Of a stretch of 64,000 nt of DNA, positions 47,801 to 55,109 are shown in pieces. The stretch is from assembly GCA_018435665.1 (NCBI GenBank), contig JAHDND010000209.1, positions 23,321 through 87,320 of the forward strand, in the 5' to 3' direction. The position numbers and the translations under genes were made by a program. Below the pieces are notes generated by a model. The model was not told where the DNA came from. It saw only the letters and a list, made by a program, of their open reading frames with translations, and ran no database searches. This DNA is from Candidatus Thiosymbion sp. (GTDB lineage: Bacteria; Pseudomonadota; Gammaproteobacteria; Chromatiales; Chromatiaceae). Position 1 is the stretch's first letter. Each line of letters begins with the position of its first letter.

Positions 47801-48937
47801 GTTGGTCCGCAGGGGGTCCAGGGCCTTGTACTGGTCGGTGATAGCCACGTCCACCTTACCAGACTTGAGGGCCAGGTACATGTCCGCGGCGGTTTGAAAG
47901 CGGGTGATCCGTGCCTGCGGAAAATGCCGTTGGAGGTAAGGGTCGAACACGCTGCCGAGGACGACGGAGAAATGGCCGTGTGCGATGTCATCCAGACCCC
48001 GCCAGAGGGACTCGTCCGCCACTTCCGCGTCCGACGGAACGAAATCGGGTTGAGGTTCAATGGCACTGGCCAGCCGGGCCTTGAGAACCACAGCCGCGGC
48101 CTGGCCCTCGCCGTAGGAAGCGGAAAAATCCACCGCCTTGGCCCGCTCCGGGGTGATGGCCAGGCCATCGGTGATGAGGTCCACCTTGCCCGCGGCCAGG
48201 GCCGGGATCAGGGCGCCGAAGTCGAGGGACTGGATCTCGAAGGCGATGCCCTCCTCCACGGCGAAGCGCTGGAGGATCTCGAGATCGAAGCCGACGTAAC
48301 GCCCCTCCTTGAAGCCAACATAAGGCAGATCCGCCACGGAGACGCCCAGCACGTAGCGTTCCTTGGGGGCCTGAACCGGGTAGTCGGGCATCACCACCTG
48401 CTCGGGGTCACCGCTGAACCAGCGGCGATGGATCTCCTCATAGCCGCCGGAGGCGCGCAGGCGCTCCAGGTAGCGATCGAAGCGTTCCCGCAGCGCATCC
48501 CGGTTCGGGCGGAAACCGATCCCCAGGGGATAGGTCAGAAAGCCCTCCTCCAGGATGGCCAGCTCGGGATGGGCGTGAACGATGGCGCGGGCGCTGATGC
48601 TGTCGAAGATGCCCGCGTCCACCTTGCCGTTCTTGACGGCGACGATTTGATCCGTGGTGCTGTTGAGGGTGGTGATCTGGGCCCGGGGAAAGCTTTGTTC
48701 GGCATGGACGCTCATGACGGTGCCCAGGATGACGCCGATGCGCCCCCAGGTTGGAAGATCCGCCAGGGAACGCCAGCCCCCGTCCCCCGGTACCCCGACC
48801 GGCGCGGCCACCCCGCTCCCGGCGATCTCACCCTGGGCCGTAACCGACCGGGAGGGTTCATCCCGCTCACAGCCGGCGAGGATCAGGGCGGCGAGGACCA
48901 GGAACAAGGTCGGGGCGAGGAGGCGGGGAAAATTCAT
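44849..48937 (-). CDS. Giant SBP-array/ABC permease fusion lipoprotein (eight half-lobes)
   Basis: A 1362-residue fusion from ATG 48937. Residues 1-22 are a lipoprotein signal (LAALILAGC, Cys23). Then eight alternating SBP_bac_3 half-units: second-lobe units at about 55-185, 311-440, 585-715 and 862-995 (each ends in a helix like RFDRYLERLRASGGYEEIHR), and first-lobe units at about 192-290, 450-545, 723-820 and 1000-1095 (each with VGLPYV/ADLPYV and an ITPER motif). A Gly/Ala-rich linker (1096-1130) leads to an HisMQ-type permease (about 1140-1340, EAA loop EAGIAMGFTRVQTFVHIVLP). So the array starts with a second lobe and ends with a first lobe. Fused SBP-permeases are known, but usually with one or two SBPs. 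Confidence 0.9.
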   Translation of the reverse strand: MNFPRLLAPTLFLVLAALILAGCERDEPSRSVTAQGEIAGSGVAAPVGVPGDGGWRSLADLPTWGRIGVILGTVMSVHAEQSFPRAQITTLNSTTDQIVAVKNGKVDAGIFDSISARAIVHAHPELAILEEGFLTYPLGIGFRPNRDALRERFDRYLERLRASGGYEEIHRRWFSGDPEQVVMPDYPVQAPKERYVLGVSVADLPYVGFKEGRYVGFDLEILQRFAVEEGIAFEIQSLDFGALIPALAAGKVDLITDGLAITPERAKAVDFSASYGEGQAAAVVLKARLASAIEPQPDFVPSDAEVADESLWRGLDDIAHGHFSVVLGSVFDPYLQRHFPQARITRFQTAADMYLALKSGKVDVAITDQYKALDPLRTNPELGILAGGIGQYGLGVGFRKDSQALRKRFDAFLETLRQDGQLAALTERWLMVDPEHPDHPVIPPPAVPRGKLVAGVVIGDLPYVTLREGQYLGLDIELLQRFASQEGLVLEFRGLDFGSLIPSLVSGKVDLISYGIFITEERLKSIDFSTPYMTTHGVALALRNRMAEPDHAPGQARNPAAGPTGQPEAGGDAAAQGDKRPAGGNLSLQKLAQGRIAVFNGTSQDFFVTQSFPEAEILRFNSTADFVLAVKTGKADAAITESVSIRDIARLNLDLAILADDFYDTPIGAAFRKGDESGLRQRFDRFLAAAREDGTLEDIQRRWLIDQPETVVMPSIPQPETGETFQVGTSYLVGLPYISQADGEPIGHDMELLRRFAAREGLRLEILPMEFDALIASLAVGKIDMIMSRLSITPERQAKVDFSVPYDYEQSAALVLRDNLAALATIPNAPADGAGAGKDRPVGDGGTSPGGGTAGNPPAPRGWRSLDDLARGRIAVFAGAIQDQFVARTYPEAQVIHLTGHADLITSLKTGKVDAGIIIATSAPDILRANPEIGLLGEPILPVPQGAAFRKQDQDLRERFDRFMAAILADGTHAQMRQRWFEGDPHQARMPEIPLPADGPVLRLGTSVFVGLPYVGMVDGDYVGFDIELARRFAAREGMRLVMEPLEFSALIPALTSGKLDLIASALAITPERQRQVAFSTPYAEVSSVVLALKKNLPPGTAGAGQAGEGSGTAAGAGQGAGEGGAPPGFLDELRASFQANFVLENRWKLIFNGLWVTVLISVAATLFGTLLGALVCWLRMSPRPLLRWFGSSYIFLIRGLPVLLLLMLIFYVAFASMNIDPLLVAVIAFGMNFGAYVSEMFRTGIEGVDRGQTEAGIAMGFTRVQTFVHIVLPQAARRILPVYRGEFISLVKMTSIVGYIGVQDLTKAGDIIRSRTFEAFFPLIMVAALYFLVIWVLGLALDHLDRRTDPKRRARFGAHSA

Positions 48938-48995
48938 GCGGTGCAGCTCCGCGGGAAGAAGGTGATTGCGATGACTATCCCAACCCAGCCGTCGG

Positions 48996-49934
48996 TCAGG
49001 CGGCAACCGCGGCCGGGACGGGTGGGGCCTTCCTTCCCCGCCCCCCACGGCTGGGGATGACCAGGACCTGGGCATTGGGGAAATGGCCGCGGATGCCATC
49101 CTTGATCCGGGCGATGATCGCGTAGACCTGCCCCATGGTAAGGTCCGGGTGAAACTCTAGGAAGAGCTCGACGAAGACCTGACTCCCGGCCCGCCGGCTG
49201 CGAAAGCCATGGATCTGCTCATAGTCATCGAAGTGGTTGACCAGTTCACGGACGATGACGATCTCATCCCGCTCTTCCAGGCTGCGGTCGATGAGGTCCC
49301 CCAGGGTCCCGGAGAGGATGTCGCCGATGGACCGCACCACGATGAAGATGAGGACGATCGAGGCCGCCACGTCGATCAGGTAGGCCCACTCGAACCCGCT
49401 GAGCAGCAGGGAGGAACCCACGGCGCCGATGATGAGGAAGTCCTCCAGTGCCCCCATGCGCATCATGCGCCACATGGCCTCGAAGATGGGCGCGTGTTCG
49501 GTGCGGGCGAGTTGCAGGTTGCGGAACCAGAGCCAGGTGGAGAGGACCAGGGACAGGCTGGTGAGCAGGATGCCGATCAGCCCGCCCTCGGGCGCCACCG
49601 GATGGTCGATCTTGTGCGCCAACTCGTAGCTGATGAACAGGACCGCCATGATCATGGTCAGGGCGACCACGGTGGTGGACATCATCTCCAGGCGCCCGTA
49701 GCCATAGGTATTGCGCAGATTCACCCCGCCGGCGATGCGCCGCACCGTGTAGAGCGACAGGGCCGAGGCCAGGGCCCCGGTCAGGGCGATGACGAAATTG
49801 GCGACGAAGACGATGGAGTTGGAGGTCAGCATGCCGATGGTCGAGGCCCCAAGGGTATAGATCTCCATACCCAGGGTGATGGCCAGCAGGCGCTGCTTGG
49901 TCTCTTGATTGAGGGCCGAGGAAAATCCGCTCAT
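48996..49934 (-). CDS. Cation diffusion facilitator (CDF) family homologue with altered metal site
   Basis: A 312-residue membrane protein of the CDF type. Six membrane segments are followed by a cytoplasmic ferredoxin-like domain (about 215-300, ELVNHFDDYEQIHGFRSRRA, then SQVFVELFLEFHPDLTMGQV). The canonical metal residues (HxxxD or DxxxD in segments 2 and 5) are not visible: segment 2 reads VANFVIALTGALASALS and segment 5 LEDFLIIGAVGSSLLLS. So it may not be a simple metal exporter. It lies between the RsbW-like kinase and the SBP fusion, all on minus. Confidence 0.75.
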   Translation of the reverse strand: MSGFSSALNQETKQRLLAITLGMEIYTLGASTIGMLTSNSIVFVANFVIALTGALASALSLYTVRRIAGGVNLRNTYGYGRLEMMSTTVVALTMIMAVLFISYELAHKIDHPVAPEGGLIGILLTSLSLVLSTWLWFRNLQLARTEHAPIFEAMWRMMRMGALEDFLIIGAVGSSLLLSGFEWAYLIDVAASIVLIFIVVRSIGDILSGTLGDLIDRSLEERDEIVIVRELVNHFDDYEQIHGFRSRRAGSQVFVELFLEFHPDLTMGQVYAIIARIKDGIRGHFPNAQVLVIPSRGGRGRKAPPVPAAVAA

Positions 49935-50042
49935 GTGATAAGGCCGAAAAAGAAAGAGGAAAAGGCGGGCTTACCGGCCGGGCCGGCAAGCGGCGGAATT
50001 TGCCAGGGGCTGGCGTGGGGAAGGAGACATCCGGCGGTGGCC

Positions 50043-50474
50043 CTAGCCTTCCTCCCGCGGGAGGTGTTTGATCAGGGTCAAGCGGTTGTGGCCCTCCTCC
50101 CGCTGGTAAGCGACCTCGTCCATCAGGGTGCGCATGAAGTGGATGCCCAGGCCGCCGATGGGGCGATCCTCGATGGAGCCTTCGAGAATGGCGGCCGGGG
50201 CCTCCAGCAGGGGGTTGAAGGGCTTGCCATCGTCCTGGAGGACGGCGATCAGCAGGCCCGGCTCGGCGCGCAACTTGAGTTGGATCTCATGGGGCCGATC
50301 ATCCTCATACCCATAGGAGACAATGTTGGTGATCAGTTCGTCCAGGACCAGGTTGAGCTGGTAGATATGCTGGATCGAGAGGCTGCCCGCCTCCCCGAAG
50401 GCCTCGATCCGTTCCGCCAGGGGCGGGATCTCGCTCAGCTCGTTGCGCAGGGTATAGGTTTGTTCCAGGACCAT
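50043..50474 (-). CDS. RsbW-like anti-sigma/serine kinase
   Basis: A 143-residue GHKL ATPase of the anti-sigma factor type. The N-box is NLVLDELITNIVSYGY, then the G1 region AVLQDDGKPFNP and G2 RPIGGLGIHFMRTLMDEVAY. RsbW-type kinases hold a sigma factor or phosphorylate a STAS protein, opposed by SpoIIE-type phosphatases. It lies 80 bases downstream of the phosphatase gene at 50555. No STAS antagonist or cognate sigma gene is in the window. The two form a candidate partner-switching pair. Confidence 0.88.
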   Translation of the reverse strand: MVLEQTYTLRNELSEIPPLAERIEAFGEAGSLSIQHIYQLNLVLDELITNIVSYGYEDDRPHEIQLKLRAEPGLLIAVLQDDGKPFNPLLEAPAAILEGSIEDRPIGGLGIHFMRTLMDEVAYQREEGHNRLTLIKHLPREEG

Positions 50475-50554
50475 GATGTGTTTGTCCCTTCGGGTTGAAT
50501 GGGGGCAGTCTTCGGGGGTGGATGGGGGAAACGCCGCGGCCGGGTTCGGCTCGG

Positions 50555-52531
50555 TCAGGCGGTCGGTCCGGCCGGCCGGTGGAGGATGAGCAGGGTGATG
50601 TCATCGGACTGCTCGGCCCCGGCCGCGTGCTGGCGGATATCGGCCTGCAACCAGGCCAGGGTGGCGCGACCGTCGAGGGCGGTCCCGCCCGCCAGGACCT
50701 GCTCGCCCAGGCGCTGGGTTCCATAAAGGCGATTGGCCAGGTCCATGGCCTCCGTCACGCCATCAGTATAGAGGAGCAGGGCATCACCCGCCCCGAGCCG
50801 GCATTGCCCCGTGACGTAAACCAGGTCAGGCAAGGGGCCCGCCACGGGTCCGGCGGGGCGACTGATCCATTCGATCTCCCCCGCGGCACGCCGGATGAGC
50901 GGCGGATTGTGCCCGGCGTTGGCATGCTCGACCAGACCCGTGGTGGTATGGAAGACGGCGCAGAAGAGGGTGACGAACATGCAGGAGTCGTTGGCCTCCG
51001 CCAGTTCCTGATTGACCCGGGTCAGGACCCGACCGGGATCGGCCTGGACCTTGAACTCGGCGCGCAGGAAGCTGCGGGTGACGGCCATGAACAGGGCGGC
51101 CGGCACCCCCTTGCCGGAGACATCGGCGATGGCGACCACCAGCCGCTCCTCGTCGAGGAAGAAAAAGTCGTAGAAATCGCCGCCCACCTCCCGCGCCGGC
51201 TCCATGAAGGCATAGATGTCCAGGTCCGCCCGCTCCGGAAAGAGCGGAAAGGTCTTGGGGACCAGGTCCATCTGGATGTTGTGGGCCACGGTCAGTTCCG
51301 CCTTCATGCGCTCCCGGGCGGCGGTAGTCTCCGCCAGATCGGCGATGTAACGCTTGAGGCTGTCGCGCATGACGTGGAAGGCCCGGGTCAGCTCGGCGAC
51401 CTCGTCCCGGCCCCGGGGGGGTGGCAGGGGGGCGTCCAGGTCACCCCCCGCCAGGGTCTTGGCCGCGGCCCCCAGGGCGATCACCGGACGGGTAATGGAA
51501 CTGGCGACCAGCCACACCGCGATCACCAGCGCCAGCAGGCCGATCGCGCCCAGCAGGGCCTCCTTGCGGCTGAAACGCAGAATCTCCGCCTCCAGCTCCT
51601 CCCGGGAGATCACCGTGCCCATGGTCCACTCGACCGTCTTCAGGGGCTGCCAGGCCAGCCAGGTCTCCAGGCCACCGCGCCAGCTCACCCAGGGGATGAG
51701 CCCCTTGTCACCGGACACCATCCGCTGCCCGATCGTCCGCAGGCCAGGGTCATCCCGGGCCTCGGCGATACTGAACACGCTCTCGTTCAGGACCAGTTCC
51801 CGCAGGGGGTGGGAAATGTAGGTCCCGTTGTGGGTCATGAGCAGGCCGTAGCCTTGCAACCCCAGGGGGAGCTCGGCGAGGACCCCGTCCAGCCAGCTCA
51901 GATCGATGTCGCAGGTGACGACGCCGACAAAGACCGGCCCCTCCGACGTCGGGAGATGAATCGGCGAGGAGAAGGTGACCATCTTGACCCCGGTGGTCCA
52001 CAGATAGGGCTCGCTCCACACCTCGCGGGCCAGGTAGCGCGGCAGGGCGAACCAGTCCTCGCTGATGTGCGCCCCGTGCCCCTGGTCGAGGTCCTCATAG
52101 CCAAAGGTCGTTCCGTCCCGCCAGACATAGGGCGCCGCGTCCGGCCAGTCGGCGGGTTTCATCTCCGGCCGCAGGGCCACGGTGGAACCGTAGATCTCCG
52201 GATGATCGCGCAGGGCGGAAAGCAGCATCTCCTGGACGGCGCTGAAGGGCAGGTCGAGTGCCTGGATCTCCAGGCTCAGGGAGAGACCGCGAATCAGCCC
52301 CTGCAGCGGACCCAAGCGGGCGTCGATCATGTCCGCCGAACCATCCGCCAGGAAGGCGGCACGGGCGCGGGCCTCCTCCTCCAGCCGGGACAGGACGTTG
52401 ACATAGTTCCAGACAATCACCGCGATCAGCAGCAGGCCGGTGACGCCGACCGTCCAGAGAAGCAGGCGATTGCGGATACCCATGCGCGGTCCGGGGGAGG
52501 CCGGGGGTCCTGAGCGGTCGGCCCGGCTCAT
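50555..52531 (-). CDS. Membrane SpoIIE/PP2C phosphatase with Cache and HAMP domains
   Basis: A 658-residue sensor phosphatase. Membrane segment 1 (RNRLLLWTVGVTGLLLIAVI, about 20-40), a large periplasmic Cache domain (about 45-340, with YGSTVALRPEMKPADWPDAA, GVVTCDIDLSWLDGVLAELP and MGTVISREELEAEILRFSRK), segment 2 (about 345-365), HAMP (about 366-420), coiled coil, then the phosphatase (about 440-655) with EVGGDFYDFFFLDEERLVVA and AIADVSGKGVPAALFMAV, and the last metal motif AEQSDDITLLI. It starts in an ATGA overlap with the NMT1-type SBP gene, so solute binding and phosphatase are produced together. Confidence 0.92.
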   Translation of the reverse strand: MSRADRSGPPASPGPRMGIRNRLLLWTVGVTGLLLIAVIVWNYVNVLSRLEEEARARAAFLADGSADMIDARLGPLQGLIRGLSLSLEIQALDLPFSAVQEMLLSALRDHPEIYGSTVALRPEMKPADWPDAAPYVWRDGTTFGYEDLDQGHGAHISEDWFALPRYLAREVWSEPYLWTTGVKMVTFSSPIHLPTSEGPVFVGVVTCDIDLSWLDGVLAELPLGLQGYGLLMTHNGTYISHPLRELVLNESVFSIAEARDDPGLRTIGQRMVSGDKGLIPWVSWRGGLETWLAWQPLKTVEWTMGTVISREELEAEILRFSRKEALLGAIGLLALVIAVWLVASSITRPVIALGAAAKTLAGGDLDAPLPPPRGRDEVAELTRAFHVMRDSLKRYIADLAETTAARERMKAELTVAHNIQMDLVPKTFPLFPERADLDIYAFMEPAREVGGDFYDFFFLDEERLVVAIADVSGKGVPAALFMAVTRSFLRAEFKVQADPGRVLTRVNQELAEANDSCMFVTLFCAVFHTTTGLVEHANAGHNPPLIRRAAGEIEWISRPAGPVAGPLPDLVYVTGQCRLGAGDALLLYTDGVTEAMDLANRLYGTQRLGEQVLAGGTALDGRATLAWLQADIRQHAAGAEQSDDITLLILHRPAGPTA

Positions 52532-53505
52532 GGGGCTTCAGCCTCCAGCGGGGCGAAGCGGGCGAAGTCGGGTGGCTCCGCCAGCAGGCCGGCGGACTGG
52601 AGGATCCCGGTGGCCGTGTGAAAGTCGCTTTCACTCAGGCTGCCGGCGACGCCCGGGTCCTCCCCGGGGACAAAGATGGCCTCCAACACATTACGCAGCA
52701 TCCATTGCTCGTGGGGCAGATTGGTGGGGATACGCGCCTGGCGCGCCTCCGCCATCACCACCGCGATCGCCTCCTCCGGGTGGGCCTGGGCGTAACGCCA
52801 CCCCTTCAGGGTCGCCTGGCGCAGGGGGGCGAGCAGGTCGGCGTGCCGGTCGGCCCAGTCGGCCTCGGCATAGAGACCGTCCTCGGGGAAGCCCAGACCG
52901 TAATCCCGAATCTTGAACACGGTGACCTGCTCCAGGTCGATGCCGGCCTGCCACAGGCGGTGCAGGTCGTTGTATTCCTTGGCCGCGCACGCGGCCACCC
53001 CCCGCTCCAGAAAGAGATTGATGGAGTAGTACTGGGGGATGGCGATGGGGTGGATGTCGTGGAGCTTGAAAAAGGCCTCGAAGGTGGTGGACACCCCTTG
53101 CCAATAGCTCACGGGCTTGCCATCCAGGTCCTTGACCTGCTCGATGCCCATGTCCTTCCAGCCAATGATCAGGTTGCTGTCACGGCGCAGGAGTTGGGCG
53201 ATTTGGACCAGGCGGGGCGCCAGCAGCAGGGCGTCGCTGAGGGCGGCCGTCGCCAGTTGGGCCTCCCCCGCGGACAACATCTGGAGGGAGCCACGGTCGG
53301 TATTGGCGTGGAGAAAGCTCACCGCCACGCCGACCTCGCGATAGTAGCCCTTGTCCCGGGCCAGGTAATAACCGGCGAACTGGCTCTGGGGCTTCCATTG
53401 CAGGGCCAGGTTGACCGGGATCGGACCCTCGCCCGCCCCGGCAGCCGGCACGGCAAACAGCAGGATGCCAGCCAGCCAGCCGCGCGGCGCCCCGCTCCTC
53501 CCCAT
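52528..53505 (-). CDS. NMT1/THI5-type ABC substrate-binding protein
   Basis: Periplasmic binding protein of the NMT1/SsuA/ThiY group, 325 residues from ATG 53505 (MGRSGAPRGWLAGILLFAVP), a clean signal peptide. The family opening is LALQWKPQSQFAGYYLARDK followed by GYYREVGV; later comes DLDGKPVSYWQGVSTTFEAF. ATG 53541 or 53565 would add residues that are encoded by the end of a repeat element (53508-53536), so they are less likely. No permease or ATPase of the SsuBC type is nearby. The stop overlaps the phosphatase start, suggesting it is a sensor partner rather than a transporter component. Confidence 0.85.
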   Translation of the reverse strand: MGRSGAPRGWLAGILLFAVPAAGAGEGPIPVNLALQWKPQSQFAGYYLARDKGYYREVGVAVSFLHANTDRGSLQMLSAGEAQLATAALSDALLLAPRLVQIAQLLRRDSNLIIGWKDMGIEQVKDLDGKPVSYWQGVSTTFEAFFKLHDIHPIAIPQYYSINLFLERGVAACAAKEYNDLHRLWQAGIDLEQVTVFKIRDYGLGFPEDGLYAEADWADRHADLLAPLRQATLKGWRYAQAHPEEAIAVVMAEARQARIPTNLPHEQWMLRNVLEAIFVPGEDPGVAGSLSESDFHTATGILQSAGLLAEPPDFARFAPLEAEAP

Positions 53506-53507
53506 CC

Positions 53508-53536
53508 ATGCCGCAAACTGAGAGGCGATGTCTATA
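53508..53536. repeat. Lone end D of the MITE-like element
   Basis: ATGCCGCAAACTGAGAGGCG and ATGTCTATA match the end of copy A read inverted (ATGCCGAAAACTGAATTGCG, ATGTGTATA). The rest of the element is absent. It sits just upstream of the NMT1-type SBP start. Confidence 0.5.
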
Positions 53537-53749
53537 AGCATGGGATAAGGATTAAGAAAAGCCAAGGAGGACCGGGGAGGTTTTCAGTCCCGGCAGTTTA
53601 CCAAAACCCGTCAGCACTTGACGGCTCCCTCTCCGGCGGCCACCCGAATAAATCACCGCCTGCGAGCCGGACAATTGCCAGCCAGGATGGGCTGTGATAG
53701 GTTCGCGCCGTTAATCCGCTTCCCCTCAGTCAACTGTTCTGGTGCCCTG

Positions 53750-54397
53750 ATGCTCACTTTCGCCGAAGAATTTCTGCTGCTGGCCCATGATGACAAGTCG
53801 GGTGATTTCGCCGATGTCGCCTTCACCGTCATGAGCGCGGCCCTCGCCGGCGCGGTCCTCATGGACCTGGCCCTGCTCAACCGCATCGACACGGATCGAG
53901 ATCGCCTGATCCTGATCGACGAGTCGACCACCGGTGAGCCCGTCCTGGATTTCTGCCTGGCGGCGATCGCGGCCAGGCAGGAGAGCATGAAGGCCGATGA
54001 CTGGGTGGAGGAACTGTCCCGGCATGGCGATGACCTGCGCGAGATGGTCCTGAACCGCCTGCTCCAGCGGGGCATCCTCAAGCGGGAGGACAAGCGGTTT
54101 CTCTGGGTCTTCAACACCCGCGTCTATCCGCTGATCGACAACCGGGAGACGGTCGAGGTCAAGCGCCGCATTTCCAACATCCTCTTCAGCAACGAGATCC
54201 CGGACCCCCGGGATACCTTCCTCATCGCCCTGGCCGACGGCAGCGACCTCCTGAGCCGTGTCTTCAGCCCCCATGAGGTGGATAACCGCCGGGAACGCAT
54301 CAAGGCGATCGTCCGCCTGGACATGCTCGGCCAGGAGGTCTGCGACTATGTCCAGGACACCCTCAACGCCCCGCTAATCCCGCCGCCGGGGCTCTGA
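53750..54397 (+). CDS. GPP34/GOLPH3-family protein
   Basis: A 215-residue protein of the GPP34 family (Golgi phosphoprotein 3/Vps74 in eukaryotes, with many bacterial members). MLTFAEEFLLLAHDDKSGDF, then VMSAALAGAVLMDLALLNRI and IDRDRLILID-type strands, and the C-terminal RIKAIVRLDMLGQEVCDYVQ are characteristic. Eukaryotic members bind phosphoinositide and sort glycosyltransferases; the bacterial role is unknown. The only plus-strand gene in a long minus-strand region, convergent with the permease at 54441. ATG 53750 is chosen as the family start. Confidence 0.85.
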   Translation: MLTFAEEFLLLAHDDKSGDFADVAFTVMSAALAGAVLMDLALLNRIDTDRDRLILIDESTTGEPVLDFCLAAIAARQESMKADDWVEELSRHGDDLREMVLNRLLQRGILKREDKRFLWVFNTRVYPLIDNRETVEVKRRISNILFSNEIPDPRDTFLIALADGSDLLSRVFSPHEVDNRRERIKAIVRLDMLGQEVCDYVQDTLNAPLIPPPGL

Positions 54398-54426
54398 GTC
54401 CCAAGCAACCGCCGCCGGTCAGCTCA

Positions 54427-54442
54427 GACCACCCCGGTGGTC
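54427..54442. terminator. Hairpin between convergent genes
   Basis: GACCACC, two-base loop CC, GGTGGTC: a near-perfect 7-bp stem. It lies between the GPP34 stop (54397) and the permease stop (54441) and could end transcription from either side. No T-run on either strand, so this is uncertain. Confidence 0.4.
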
Positions 54443-55109
54443 AGCTCAGAGCGGTGGTGTGGCCGGTTGAGAGCTGGCCATGCCGATGTAGCATGGCCTT
54501 TTTGAGATGGCGCATGGCGATGGTCATCGGCAGGCAGAAGGCGATGAAAATCACCGAGGCATACAGATACAGGGGGATCATCAGGGTGGTGTGACCACTG
54601 GCGTTGATGAGGGTGTCACAGCGGCTGACCAACTCATCGACGCCGACCACGGAGGCATTGCTGGAGGCGATGAGGGTGATGAGAAACCCGTTCAGCCACC
54701 CGGGAATGAACAGCAGGGCGCGAACCTGGTCCCCCTTGCGCCAGGCGCCCAGGGCGATGGCCAGGTTTTCCGCGGTGTAGCCGATCTGCATGGCGGAGAG
54801 GGCCAGGGCGGCCTTGAACCAGGGCGGCACCGGCAAGATCAGACTGGTGCCCGGCAGGGCGATCTCGCCGGGCAGCATCGCCGCCGTGTAGAAAATCAGG
54901 GCGAAGGTGGGGAGATTATGGATCACCCGGGATAAGCCGAGACTGGAGGTGGCGACCGGCTTGAACCCGGACTGGCGCAGGGTGGCGAGCAGGGAGCCGA
55001 CGATCAGCCCGATGAGACCGGCGGTCAGGGCGATGAGCAGATTCCAGCCGAAGCCACCCAGCAGATAGGGGGTCCAGATCAAGAGGGTTTCCAGGGTCTC
55101 GACAACCAT
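54441..55109 (-). CDS. Amino-acid-type ABC transporter permease
   Basis: A 222-residue HisMQ-family permease. Segments include LLIALTAGLIGLIVGSLLAT and FKAALALSAMQIGYTAENLA; the EAA-type loop lies around residues 125-150 (LGAWRKGDQVRALLFIPGWL) and departs from the usual EAA. The C-terminus carries a His-rich tail (LKKAMLHRHGQLSTGH). It overlaps the SBP/permease fusion gene by one base (ATGA). The pair could form a heterodimeric permease. No ATPase gene is adjacent. Confidence 0.87.
   Translation of the reverse strand: MVVETLETLLIWTPYLLGGFGWNLLIALTAGLIGLIVGSLLATLRQSGFKPVATSSLGLSRVIHNLPTFALIFYTAAMLPGEIALPGTSLILPVPPWFKAALALSAMQIGYTAENLAIALGAWRKGDQVRALLFIPGWLNGFLITLIASSNASVVGVDELVSRCDTLINASGHTTLMIPLYLYASVIFIAFCLPMTIAMRHLKKAMLHRHGQLSTGHTTALS

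Noticed and set aside
44849..48937. Fusion as a misassembled set of separate SBP genes
   Set aside because: The frame is open for 1362 codons with coherent lobes, linkers and a single lipoprotein signal, and no internal start with signal peptide; an assembly error cannot be fully excluded without reads.
45980..49060. 1026-codon plus-strand frame
   Set aside because: Antisense to the SBP/permease fusion and CDF genes; no motif found.
53750..54397. GPP34 gene as eukaryotic contamination
   Set aside because: Flanked by bacterial genes in continuous sequence with the same GC-rich codon use; bacterial GPP34 proteins are known.
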